From Jackrogersella multiformis (lineage: Eukaryota > Ascomycota > Sordariomycetes > Xylariales > Hypoxylaceae), in the NCBI GenBank assembly GCA_902806575.1, contig CADCXD010000010.1, positions 2,542,001 to 2,606,000 on the forward strand: DNA of 64,000 bases, written 5' to 3'. The notes below the pieces were generated by a model. That model was not told the DNA's origin. It ran no database searches and was given only the letters and a program-made list of their open reading frames with translations. Both the position numbers and the translations under genes were made by a program. Shown here one piece after another: positions 24,832 to 36,927 of the stretch (position 1 is its first letter; each line of letters opens with the position of its first letter).

Positions 24832-27318
24832 GATGCCGGACGTCGGGAGTGTTGGCATGGGGTGAATTGTAAACGAGTGACGGAGTTGGAATTAAAGAAA
24901 GACGAAGGTCGCGATCGAGTTCTGCGTCGCCCTTAGCAGCAGTTGGTAATATCAATCGAAACTACGTGGTCGAAGGATATCTTGAGTGATGTGACGAATA
25001 TCGAAGGAATCTTTCCCTGTGTCGCGATATAAAAAAAAAGATGTAGGAGTAGGACGAGTTTGGATTTGGATTTGGATTTGGGTTTGGGTTTGGAAAAGAA
25101 TGAATGGAGATTAGGAGGAGAGACTTCCACCTTCTTCATTGTTACAATATAGGTATGTACATTGTACAGTTCGTACTACCTTAAAGATAGTAAGACATCC
25201 AATGACAGATGATGTGCTTACCGTACAAGCACTGTAACCACTTTGTGCATCATAGGGCACTTTCCGTACTAAATCCCCTCCATCTTGACACTGTGGAGCT
25301 TACGAGGGTTGGGGGTATCCCGGGGATGAAAGATGGAAACAAGCACACTGAATGACGACTTCTAGACCCACAAGCCAAGTAAAGCCCGCACATATAACCC
25401 GCAAGATCGCCCTCCCCAGCGCTTGTCACGACTGGTCACGACCATCCCTTCTAGCCCTTGTCCTCACCACCTCTTAAAAGGCCTGGGTTGACCAGGAACC
25501 CCTGTCACATACCTAATTTCCAAGGAAATACAAGCTTTTCGCTTGCACACATCTACTTCCATCGACTAATACCCGTCTTGGCAAAGCTCGGTATGGGGAC
25601 GATACCGAGTTATCGGACCAAACTTATTACACGAGCTTTAAACCTTGAAATATTGAAGTCATCTGAGAGAAACTTAACTCAGCTCGCAGACTCGGTTCTT
25701 TTCAAATAACTTGTCGAGTATGCAACTAAAGCAATCAAGAACTGGATTGTAGGAAATACCTATCAGGGAACCAATTCATCTTCTAATCATAACATTAACA
25801 CGTCGGACATTGCGGACGCGCCACGGATCAGCGCGACGATCCCCTCATTTTTAAGGGCCGACCTTTATATAAAACCGGCACTTGCCCATGACGATCTGAA
25901 GTTGGGCGTATCTAAATTCTTTGAAAAAAACAAAATCAAAATCAATTAAATAAAGTCTCAGTCGTACAGATATGTCCCTAACATGAAGGAAGGGATTCAT
26001 CTAAACCCCCTTTTCGAGGTTTTAATAAGCATAGCCACAGTCGTAGTGCAGACTGTCTAATACCAACGGCACCATAGCGACTTAAGTTCTTAACGGTGTA
26101 GCGTTTTTAGTGGCTAGTGGAATCTTATTGTGCGGCTACGCGAGCGTCACAATGGAACCTTATTTTTAGCAATTACCTAAAACAACTACCTAGGTACCTG
26201 CCACCTAAAGGTACTTGTTAAGTACTCGGGTACGTAAAGATTAAGTATTCCAAAGCATATCTTTTATTCACTCTTCATATCTTATTATGCTTTTAAGCAT
26301 TTAAGTACTGACTGGTAAAATGCCCCTTTAGATCTTCAACTAAAAAGGTACCATACCATATATTACCGGCCAGCTCTAGCAAGTCAGGCGCGTGAAAACT
26401 AAGTCGTTTATGCCTCATGGCTCAATGTAACTCTTTTAGGTACCTAGCATGCATAGCGTCTTGGCAAAAATCAAAATGGGTATATTATGTATTGAAAAGT
26501 TTCCCATCGTCACTTGTAGCAAATTCTATATAATACACCTAATGCCAGCCTTATATTTACGTGAGGCTACAGTAAGAACGATAAATATTAATCCTTAAGA
26601 TGAAAACTAAGAGCTATCATTTGTTATTAGTTCGAGAAGCATAATAACGCTGACCAAGCTAAGTATAGCATACCGCTAAGGTGCAGTCATATTTCTTAGG
26701 AATTGGCTAGATTTTGGCTGTATAATAATAATAATAATACCTTCATACGACATGTACATATGACATTAAATGATAATGAGAGAATACAATAAGTCGATAA
26801 AAATGACCTCGGAAGTGACGCGATAATAGTATCTTTGAGTAGAAAGTCTAACCTAGTTGGTAGGAAAACTATAGCCATGATTACCTAGGTATCTTAGCTA
26901 CCTACCAAGTAGGTAGGTAAAGAAGGAATTATATAATGGGCTGACTACCTGCTTAGGGTGGGAATTCCTCAATCCTACCGACCAGGAACCTGCAGGTTTC
27001 AGCTCGGTAACAGCTACAAGGGGTTAGGTTAGGGGGCGACTCCTATGCTGACAACCTCCTCAAACGACTCCAATAACCAATGTTGCCTGGGTAAGAAATT
27101 ATATATCATTCATCCGCATCAACTATAGCTGCATATCTCATTTTCTAACATGATGGTACTTTTGCTCAACATCTCAGGCGTTAGGTACTGTTATATTCTT
27201 GGTCACCTCATTTGTTAATATATAGATCACCTATTCTATACTTGCTGTTATCAAGACTACCATCCATCTAACGAGCTCTGTAACTGTACATGCAGTTGCA
27301 GACGAAAACAAGTTAAAA
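24832..27318. other. Long intergenic region with simple repeats and palindromes
   Basis: This is about 2.5 kb between two divergent genes. A TTTGGA/TTTGGG simple repeat lies at 25059-25093 just upstream of the GH76 gene. TACCTAGGTA occurs at 26187-26196 and 26882-26891, the latter followed by a degenerate inverted arm (CTACCTACC...GTAGGTAGG). The part from 26000 to 26900 is AT-rich. No coding frame is supported. Confidence 0.55.
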
Positions 27319-30300
27319 ATGGAGATCGTAGGTTCAGTTGCCTCCATCGCGCAATTAATAGAGGTCACAGCCAAAGTCTTTAACTATTGCGTCGCGGTAA
27401 TCGGTGCCTCCGAAATGATCGATGACCTTGGCCGTACATCGAGCATGATGCTTCAGTTATTGTACCAAGTCAAGCGGCAGATCGACACTGCTACCTCAGC
27501 TCATAGCCACGCTTTAGGACCCGAGGATCTCATTAGAGAGTTGGAGGTTTGTATGAACAACCTCTCTCGACAATTTGAAAAGCTGGTTCCTAAGGGCTTC
27601 ATGCAAAAGTTACGCTTCGTTCACATGGAGAAGGACATTCAGAAAACCATCGACAAGGCATCGCGCATGAATGGCTTCCTCAACTCGTGGCTTACGCTCG
27701 ACATCAGAGAAACGACCAAGACTATTGATGATGGGGTCAAAGCCCTCAATAGCCACGCGGAAGAGGAGATGCTCCGGGGTAAAATGGACCGCGTCGTCCA
27801 GCACTTTGCCCCAGTCAGCTTTTCCGAAAAGCATGGCAACGTCCTTCAGCAGAGGCAGGATGGTACTGGCCAGTGGTTTCTAGATTCTTCGGAATTCCAA
27901 GATTGGACGCAGTCTGCCGGAGGGACCTTGTGGTGTTCTGGGGCACCAGGAGCTGGCAAGACAGTAATGGCATCATCAACTATCGAGTACCTTCGTGAGA
28001 AAGTACGTGGAAGCGATACAAGCAGCCTAGCATTCGTCTATTGCGATTATCGTCAGCGTCAAGACCAGAAGGCTTGGATACTGCTTGGTAATATTTGGGC
28101 GCAACTTTTCCGTCAGCGAGGACCCAATGCTACCGAAATCGAACAACTCTTTGGAGAGATGGTGGCCCGTTTTGACTTTACGCCGACCAGGACGCAGATG
28201 ATCAACCTGATTAGAGATGAGTTAACTAATGGGGAATTGAAACGAATATATATCGTTGTTGACGCCCTTGACGAGTGCAGTGACGAAAACGAACGGAATG
28301 GATTCATAGACAGTCTTCAAAGCTTGCAGCCCTTGGCAAGTGTGTTAGTTACATCTCGGACTTCATACCTGGATAATGGGGGATTCAACGACGTGCGAAC
28401 CGTCCGGTTTACTCCTACTAATGAAGACATGAGCATTTACATTAATGCGCGAATACGGGAATCAAAGAAAATTTCCGGTTACGTAGACAGGAGACCAGAA
28501 CTAGCAGACGATATCCGCCGCGTCGTCATCGACAGGGCAAATGGAATGTACGTTGCGGTACAGGATCCCCTTTTCCGAATAATAAACACTAACGTTATCT
28601 TATAGGTTTCTACTTTGTAGAATGCATTTAGACTCGTTGAGCAGATCGATCACGCTCAAGGACCTAAAAAGAGAGCTGACCCGCATCCCTAAGGGCGAGA
28701 ACGTCGTGAAGGATACGTACGATCAAGCAATGATACGAATCCGAGACCAGGGTGTGAATATCGAAGAATTTGCCCTGAGAGTTATTCGATGGGTCTGTTT
28801 CGCTCGGCGGCCACTCAAGCTGGCTGAGCTATTGTGTGCGCTCGCTGTTAGTCCTGACGACGAAGAGCTTGACGAAGACGCTGTCAGTGACGAGAGCGAC
28901 ATTGCGAACTATTGTGTTGGCCTTGTGGTCGTGGAAGGTGAGACCAAGACCGTCAGATTCGTCCATTATACTACTCAGGAGTACTTCAACTCACTCAGGG
29001 ATACACACGAGTTTGTTCACAGTCATGGGGATATAGCTTTAACGTGTATCTCTTTCCTTGGGCTCAACAACCTTGGGCTTTCGAAAGGGGGTTACGTGGC
29101 TGAAATGTGGACCCCACAAGACGAGACACCATTCTTCACTTACGCGGCTTTGAATTTTGGATATCACTGTAGCCAAGAGTCAAAAGTTCTAGGTTTGGAG
29201 GGGTCTGAGTCCTCACAGGAGACTACGGACCTACTACTTGAATTCCTGAAGCGTCCGGACCAGGTTCAACGAGCAGCCATAACGATTCTTACACGACTTG
29301 GGGGAAGGACTTCTTCGCTTTTTCGGGAACCAGAAAACCTCAAGAATCTTCCCACAAAGGCTATAGCGATGGACGTAGCTGCATTCTTCGACGTGATCCG
29401 AAATGATTCAGATAGTCGTTCGCTGACGGTGAGTCTCCAGTGGTTGATAGAGAATACAGAAAAGGTTACGGATCTCGATACATCACACTTCGGAAATCCG
29501 ATTCATTGGGCCTGCCTCAACGACTCTGTAGAATCGATGAAGGTGCTTCTGAGCAGCCCAGACATCAAAATAAATGCCGACTTAGCGATAATGCATCCCG
29601 TAGGCTGGCAGCCATCGATATTTTCAGTCGCCTACGGGTCTATGGGTACTCTTCGACTCCTTTTGGATCATGACATTGACATATATCAGAGTGCCCGACA
29701 TGAGTGGCGCACAACTCTTCTTGAAGAAGCGATAATGTGGGCTCATGCCGCAAAGGGACCCAAGACTGCAATCATAGATGCGATAATGCAGAAAGATACA
29801 TCCGGTAGACTACTTATCAAGCGCGACGTCTATATGAGCACGGCACTTATGGAAGCAGTGCGTACGACGGATTTTATTGTGTTCGAATGTGTGATGGGAT
29901 ACTACGAGAAAACTCAATGGCCACCCGGAGAGAAGGAGCAAGCAATCCTTACTTCCGATTCCGAAGGGAGAACGGCTTTGCATTGGGCTGTAGGGGATTC
30001 GTCTTTCGGCTTCAAGAATACCGACAGAACTGCAACATCCGGCCCTCTCCAGATACTGGAAGCACTCTTGGATAGTCCATACGCCAACGGCTTGCTACAA
30101 AGGCGTAACAGAAAGGGCGACACACCATTCGAGGCAGCTATTCGCCGAAATCATATACAAGCTATCGATGCCATCCTCATCAAAAACGGCAAACATGGCT
30201 TTACTAATTTCTACCCGTCTCAAGTGGTATCTGGGCTAAACCTAGCTGCGAGAGTCGCAGGACCTACGATGATCGATTTATTGATGAGCAAGCTTAGTGA

Positions 30301-31513
30301 AAACCTTCTGAACCGCCCCGGAGAGGACGGCGTGCTACATCATGCTGCCGGTGGTAATAGACCTGAGAATACGGAATACTTAATGCAGAAGGTCGCCAAT
30401 CTCCGTCTTGAAGATATCCCAGGCTGCAAGGGAAACTTACCTCTTCACTATGCAGCGGCAAGCGGCAATATAGACGCCGTGACGGCTCTACTAAAGGGTT
30501 ATGGGATCAAGATTGATGCTCAAAATGAATATGAGCAGACTGCGTTACACTTGGCTGTCGACGGTAACTTGATCGACGTGTGTTCAAGCCTTCTGAAAGC
30601 CGGTGCCAATGTCAACATCAAAGACAATGGCGGCTTCACACCACTTACACTGGCCATTAGACGACGGTTTTCGGAGATTTCGGCTACCATGGTCCACCAC
30701 TCTTCTCCAGAGCTTGGCGACTTGGTCGCAGATGACATTGCATGGGTGCAGAAGCAGTTCTGGGGGTATGGCTTGCTCCATAAATCTAATGATACTCCTA
30801 AGCCAACCGTCGAACTTGAATATTGGCCAAAGCAGGAGGAGGATATCATAACCGCTGCACTGTGTCTACAAAGGAAGTTAAGTCGACAGAAGCCCACTGT
30901 GCCAGGGACCATCCCACGAGACCATAGTGTGGCCTCTCTCACATCCTACATCCTAGATCTTGCAGAGTACTGGGTCCGATCAAGCAGCATAAGAGTTAGC
31001 ATCGACAAGAAAGGCGAGGCTAGGAGATGGGGAGACCCTGTGACACCATACCTCACGAGTAAAGCCGTCAGCGGACTATCACCCAAGCCCGTCCGGCGCG
31101 TCGAGTTCGAAATCACGGGCCACGACCAAGGCTACTGCTCGGACCCCAGAAGAGGCGAAAGCTGGACCTGGTTTACCGCCGACGTCCACCGGCGCGAGAA
31201 CTCGGTCTTCGCGCAGGAGCTCGCCGGCCCGCAGGATAAGGGGTCTACGAACAAGGAGATCTACCTCGTGCACAACCGCGGCGCGGATCGCAACTGGCAC
31301 ACGCATAAGCTGTCGTGGAGCCTCGACGACCCCGCGGTGGCGAATGCCGAGCGTGGCCTCTGGATCAAGGATCTAACTCAGGGAGACAGGATCGTGGTCT
31401 TGCCTCGTGCTCGGTATCCGGGTTGGGAGAACTGGGTTTGCCGTGTGAAAATCGATATTTTTACTACTTGCCTTAAAGGCGAGTTTGATAGCTCAGCTAA
31501 CCTTAACCGGTGA
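27319..31513 (+). CDS. NLR-like STAND protein: fungal N-domain, NACHT, ankyrin repeats, extra C-terminal domain
   Basis: Two exons, 27319-28547 and 28606-31513, sum to 4137 nt and 1378 residues. The 58-nt intron (donor GTACGT, CTAAC branch site, acceptor ATAG) joins ANGM to FLLCRMHLDSL. The N-terminal about 150 residues resemble the fungal STAND N-terminal helical domain (MEIVGSVASIAQLIEV). NACHT motifs are intact: Walker A GAPGAGKT at 208-215, Walker B VVDALDEC at 313-320, and sensor VLVTSRTS. Ankyrin-like repeats follow from about 600 to 1000 (LPLHYAAASGNIDAVTALL, TALHLAVDGNLIDVCSSLL). The last about 140 residues form a separate domain containing HDQGYCSDPRRGE, SWTWFTADV and LVHNRG. Fungal NLRs act in heterokaryon incompatibility and probably innate immunity. 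It stands alone, with no adjacent effector gene in the same operon-like arrangement. Confidence 0.88.
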
Positions 31514-32010
31514 TTAAATAACTCGCCGTCACCATATGAAGTCCCCCAAGGTGTGACTACTCTTATTAGAACTCCGGACTATATAACCATAACCTTTAAA
31601 GGTTAATATACTACTTAATGGTATCACTTTATACATTCAACCGTTCAAAATCTATTCACTACCAAAATTCAAGAAATTCAAGTTTAATGTATGTGTTTAA
31701 AATTCGATCATTGAATTTTACCCACTACATAGGAAACTTGGTAGTCTGGTATGATTCGGGTTCGAAACTTTCATCTGCACGGTTTCGATAGTTAAGGGAT
31801 AGCCACCTTATTACATAACAGGGTAAAACTAAAGAGTGACTATAAATGAAAAGGGGTTTCAAACAATCTAACTATATCACGTCTCTAACAGGTACAAGAT
31901 CTTTCCACACTCATTAACCTATATGTCAACTTTGAAGACTACCTAGGTAGCAATCTATCTTCGTTGTTCCATAAACTGAAATCATGTGCTCAAGTCTTTC
32001 TAATAAGACC
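31514..32010. other. Convergent intergenic region
   Basis: AT-rich, no gene. TACCTAGGTA lies at 31940-31949. A tRNA-like fragment near 31738-31775 was rejected. Confidence 0.5.
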
Positions 32011-32844
32011 TCAGAGTCTCTCGCGGTAAGGAACTCCCGAAGGACCGGCTGGCAGCTTTAGGATCTTCTCAAGGCTGCTGAGCTCAGCATCTAAGATCTG
32101 CTGATCCGTCGTTACGTATGAAGTTGCAAAGTTATGGAGATATGCGCGACTGAGGCTGTCGTCTACCAAAAATGAGTCTCGTCTGAGGTTGCCATAGGCT
32201 ATACCGAGGTGGTGTAGTTTGGATAAGACGACTTTGCATTTATCGAGGTCGGAGATACTGGGAATGCGTGCCTCAAGACTCTCCACCATGAAGCCAATTA
32301 CCCGGCTGTGATTCTCAGTAACATGGGCAAGAAACTTTGGTCCAATGCCATGGCCATTGATCATAGCGTATATGCGACTCTCCGGACCTAGGCCTGTGGA
32401 CAAGGGAGGCTGCCACAACCAGAAAGCGATAGCCGCGCGGCAATCCCCGAGTTGGTCAGGTGTGGGCACAATTCTAGCCATTAGTTGGTCGCAGCATTGC
32501 AGGCTATCGCCTGGATTTGACCCCGGGACTTCTTTTGGTAGGTCTAGAAAGTCGACTTTGCAATAATGCCAAGGCACACCAACATCTGGAAGGTGCACTT
32601 TTTCGGTCGATTCTAAGACAAAGTACCCATCATCGGCGAGCTTCAGACGGCCAACGCTCCAGTCTCCGCAGACAACAGTTTGGAAGGCCAAATGGTTCCC
32701 GTAGATATCTGGAAAAGCAGCACTAGGAGGTGGCGTAGGAGCAATTAGATACTTGATGATGGAGGACCCAGTGAGAATGCGGTAAGAAAAGGGGTCAGTA
32801 GGAAGACGCATATGAGCGTCTATAATCTGAAATGACTCAGACAT
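32011..32844 (-). CDS. APH/protein-kinase-like fungal protein with degenerate catalytic loop
   Basis: Single exon, 277 residues. The C-terminal half (from GIGPKFLAHVTENHSRVIGFMVE) matches the common fungal family of small APH/kinase-like proteins, in which a loop of the form HGD-L-x-R-x-N-F is followed by an acidic DF-type metal site. Here the loop reads LGIAYGNLRRDSFLVDD (Gly218, Asn219 in place of the catalytic Asp, Ser224 in place of Asn), and the metal-site region reads AYLHNFATS with no Asp. The residues for phosphotransfer therefore look lost although the frame is intact. The N-terminal half (about 150 residues) is a beta-rich region (VVCGDWSVGRLKLADDGYFVLE) also seen in this family from memory. 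A pseudoenzyme or a decaying gene copy are both possible. Confidence 0.65.
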   Translation of the reverse strand: MSESFQIIDAHMRLPTDPFSYRILTGSSIIKYLIAPTPPPSAAFPDIYGNHLAFQTVVCGDWSVGRLKLADDGYFVLESTEKVHLPDVGVPWHYCKVDFLDLPKEVPGSNPGDSLQCCDQLMARIVPTPDQLGDCRAAIAFWLWQPPLSTGLGPESRIYAMINGHGIGPKFLAHVTENHSRVIGFMVESLEARIPSISDLDKCKVVLSKLHHLGIAYGNLRRDSFLVDDSLSRAYLHNFATSYVTTDQQILDAELSSLEKILKLPAGPSGVPYRERL

Positions 32845-33952
32845 CTCGTCAGGGCTTTATGGCAGTCGAAAGGGGTGTGTAAATAAATGAGTTACAAGTG
32901 TAGATACTGTCGAGGGCAGGTGGCCATCGAGCATTGGAGAACGGAAGAGACGGCTTCTTATAACCAGTTTATTGAGCCATCTACCATATTTTTCCGACAA
33001 GTATCTGCAGAAATGGACAAAGATGTACGAAGAGTATAGCTACTGGAAAGTACCATTTCCTACAATCCTACATTCCACGCATAATGAGGCTTGTGCAGCA
33101 GACCATAACAGGGCGGCTCATGCAGCGGACTTACTGCAGACTAGGTGGAGCTGCAGGTGTTAGACATAGGAAGTACTCACCTGTTATACGGAATTTATCG
33201 ATGGTAGGGTGGTAAAGAATCCCTCCTGTATCTCCACTGCCGCTGTTGGGCGTCGATGTTAGCAGCAGTTTGCCAAAATTTGAACCAACGCTAGCAGGAT
33301 TGGGTACCGCGAGTATGAACGGAATCAACAGCCGAGCGAAAATTAGATTGGAAATACCTAGGATCCAATCAAATGTTTAACTTCGGTCGTAGAATGTCTC
33401 CCTAGATTGAAACTACGCTACACCGGTCAGTACCTAGAGGTTCTCTGCTTAGTAATGTCGCTAAGAGCTTCGTGGACGATCCTGGTAAGAAGCTACGCTT
33501 TACGCCTTTTTCTATTATAGCGACATGCTAAAAAGCGACAGTGAGGTCCATGATAAATAGGTACCTCACCGGTTAAGATACAAAGCCCAGATAAATACAT
33601 ACAATAATTACCTACCTAGTTACTATTTAATTACCCGAGTTTTAATATTTCAGTTAACTATCGTACCTGCTTATGTAAGTTGGTTCTCCTATAGGCAGCA
33701 GATAAGGAAAAATAGGGGTAGATAGGACATAATTGATAAAGGCTAGTTATAGCCAGCTCTATCGGTACTGGTCTTGTACCTACAATGTACATATATATAC
33801 CTAGGTATGTAACTAATTACCCCTTGATGACTCATCCGTCGATCGGCTTATTTATTAGACTCCCAACTTTCAACCGTACATTCACTCTTTTCTTCTTCAC
33901 TTTGCGTAAGTATACTTTCGCCAAGAACACGAGGGAAAAGTAAAACCAGACG
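32845..33952. promoter_or_regulatory. Divergent intergenic region upstream of the APH-like gene and fluG
   Basis: This is about 1.1 kb. The last 100 bp before fluG are pyrimidine-rich (CATTCACTCTTTTCTTCTTC), typical of a fungal transcription start region. TACCTAGGTA lies at 33798-33807. No gene is supported. Confidence 0.5.
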
Positions 33953-36660
33953 ATGGCGTTTGCTCACACAGACTTACAGCTGCTAAATGCGGCCATCGAT
34001 ACCACGCCCCTCATCGACAACCACGCTCACCCGCTGCTCAAGGCCGAGGCCGTGGCCGCGAGTAAGTATCCTCTGCTTTCTATCGCTAGTGATGCAAACG
34101 GTGATGCGCTCGAAGATTCCAGGACCAGCCTTTCTCACTTGCGGGCTGTGAAGCAGCTAGCCGAGGCTCTCGGCTGCGAGCAGACATGGGAAGCTGTTGC
34201 TGCTGCAGTCGAGCACAAACGGCTCGGGTCTAGCGACAGCTGGGTCAAACGCTGTCTGGAGGGTATCGAAACCATTCTCATCGACGATGGGCTCGACAAC
34301 CCAGGCCACGCCGAGACTCATTCGTGGCATAGCGGGTTCACGAAGAGCAAATGCAAGCGGATTGTCAGAATTGAAACCGTGGCATCGGATCTTATTGTCC
34401 GCCAATTCTTTTCTTCTCCCGGTAATCGTTTAGTTGCTGCTCGGGATAGGGGTGTGGATGTAGCAAACCTCTTGTCCGACTTGTCGCATGAGATTTCGCA
34501 GTCAATTGTTGACCCTGATGTCGTCGGCTTCAAATCTATAATCTGCTATCGACGCGGACTAGATATTCCGCCAATTCATGAAATAGATCATGACGATGTG
34601 GAGAGAAGCTTCGATGAGATTCTCAATGCCGGTCTGAAGTCTGAGACGCCGGTTTCTGGGTTCTCTCTCAAGAAAAGATTGGAACACTCTCATCTGAACT
34701 ACTTAATTGTCCATACGGTTGCAAGGCTGATCCGCGACTCTCCCAGTGTCAAGAAGCCGATTCAATTCCATACTGGTCTCGGCGATAACGACATAACACT
34801 GACGAAGTCGTCGCCATCTCACTTGCAGCCCTTTATCCGTGAATATCCTACCGTTCCAATAGTTCTGCTCCATGCTGGATATCCCTGGACCAGGGAGACG
34901 GCATACCTAGCGGCGATGTACCCTAACGTCTATGCTGATATCGGAGAAGTATTCCCTTGCATCAGTCGTCAAGGCCAGGAAAGCGTCTTAAAGCAGATGC
35001 TAGAAGTATGCCCCTGGACTAAAATCCTATGCAGCACGGACGGCCACAGCTTCCCAGAGATGTATTTGATAGCCACGACTCAGATCCGCTCTGTTTTAAA
35101 GACAGTAAGTATCACTAATATGAAATCGAAATGGTCCATGGACATTTTGTTGATTCATTTCAGGTATTAGGGGAGCTTGTACAGACTCAACAGCTTGGAC
35201 AGGAGCAAGCCGTACAGCTGGTTCAAGCCGTATTATTTTCCAATTCGAAGAAGCTCTACAACCTCCAGACCGAGACTGTTCTACCTACTTTCGCACAACT
35301 GGGAACAACCGTCTCCCACACCGCCGATTGGAGCAATGAGACGATCACGCAAAAGCTCCAGAGCCTAAACGCCAAGTACCTGCGGATCTACTGGCACGAC
35401 TACACGTCCAGCGCCCGGTGCCGGCCCCTCCCGATCAAACAGGTGTATAGAACGCTATCCAGCGGCAAACCCGTCACTTTATCTGTAGCTAAGGCTGGCT
35501 TAGGATTACTCCCGACGGATGCCATGATCCCCCAAATTAACGCGACGGGTATCTATACCGTGCGGCCAGACTGGTCGAGTCTGAAAGCGGGCCCTGCCGA
35601 CGGTCACGTCAGCTGTTTCGGATACTTCTACGAACTCGACGGGTCGGAGGCAATCCTATGCCCACGAACGACCCTACGAAAGACCGTCGAGAAGGCCGCA
35701 GCGCAGGGTTTAACATTCCTGCTCGGCTTCGAAGTCGAGTTTGTCGTCATGGAACGCATCTTGGACATGAATAACACATACAGGTACCGAACGCTGCGCA
35801 ACGACGGCCACGCGTGGTCGATGGCGAGGGCGATAGCCGACTGGGGCCGCGAGGGCAGCTTCAACACGGCCATAGACGAGATCCTGAACAGCCTGGACGC
35901 GGCGGGCATCTCGTCCGAGCAGCTCCACGCCGAGAGCGCGCCCGGCCAGTACGAGCTCGTGCTCGCGCCGCTGCCGCCGATGGAAGCCTGCGACAGCCTG
36001 CTGCACGCGCGCCAGATCCTCGAGTCGGTCGGCGCGCGCCACGGCTTCCGCGTGACGCTGCACCCCAAGCCGTTCGCGATGGCGTGCGGGTCGGGCTCGC
36101 ACATGCACATGTCGATCTCGTCGGCGGGCGGCGACCAGCCGGAAGTGTACGAGTCCTTCTACGCGGGGGTGCTGAAGCGCTTCCGCTCCCTCACCGCGCT
36201 CCTCAACAGCAGCACGGCCAGCTACGAGCGCATGGTCGACAGCTTCTGGGCGGGCGGCCGGTGGGTCACGTGGGGCACGCAGAACAAGGAGGCGCCGCTG
36301 CGCAAGATCGACGGCAGCCACTGGGAGCTCAAGGTCCTCGACGGCCTCGCCAACCCGTACCTCGCCGTCGCCGCGCTGCTGAACGCCGGCGCCGATGGCG
36401 TGCGCCGCAAGGTCCCGCTGACGTGGGGCGACTGCGCGGGCGACCCCGCGCGCCTCAGCGACGCGCGGAAGATGGAGCTGGGCATATCGATGCAGTTCCC
36501 GGGCACCCTGCGGGAGGCCCTCGATGCGCTTAGGGATGATGGTCTAGATCTACCGCCGGAAGTCGTGCAGCGCTTCATCGATATCAAGACGGCTGAGCTG
36601 GAGCTATTGGAACCTATGGGTCCGGAGAGCCGTCGGCAGTGGTTTCTGGAGCGGTATTAG
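33953..36660 (+). CDS. fluG: FluG: amidohydrolase-glutamine synthetase fusion, developmental regulator
   Basis: Two exons, 33953-35104 and 35164-36660, sum to 2649 nt and 882 residues. The N-terminal half is an amidohydrolase_2 domain (PLIDNHAHPLL with His24 and His26; later VLLHAGYPWTRE and STDGHSFPE). The C-terminal half is a glutamine synthetase-type domain (ARCRPLPIKQV, GFEVEFVVME, HAESAPGQYELVLAPLPPME, ACGSGSHMHMSI, WGTQNKEAPLRK, ANPYLAVAALL). This fusion and length are those of FluG, which in Aspergillus makes or controls an extracellular signal that triggers asexual sporulation and secondary metabolism. There is no targeting peptide. GC content jumps within exon 2 from about 35800 to 36540. 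Confidence 0.92.
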
Positions 36661-36927
36661 GCTATTCAACTTGTTTATCCGTGGGGAACTACAACTGGTA
36701 TTCTGGGGGAGATAGGTGCTAAATGCCAAGAGCTATGTCAAAAGTTAAAGGAGAAATGAACTAGAACGACTTGTCACATCTCGATTTCATCCCCCCAAGC
36801 TAGAGAACTGGGTATCTCTATAAGTATAACTTGCTTGCCTCACAGCCTCACTCGCATTGAATCACCATGTAGGTAAAGGTCAAAGATTATTCGTAATCAC
36901 GGTCCTAGGGTCCATATATTATCCGCA

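Noticed and set aside
25059..25093. TTTGGA/TTTGGG repeat as a possible interstitial telomere
   Set aside because: The unit is not the fungal telomere repeat TTAGGG and the tract is only 35 bp; it is a simple repeat.
31738..31775. tRNA-like stretch (TTGGTAGTCTGGTATGATTC followed by GGGTTCGAAAC)
   Set aside because: It resembles a D-arm joined to a T-loop, but there is no anticodon arm between them and no paired acceptor stem, so it is at most a deleted tRNA relic.
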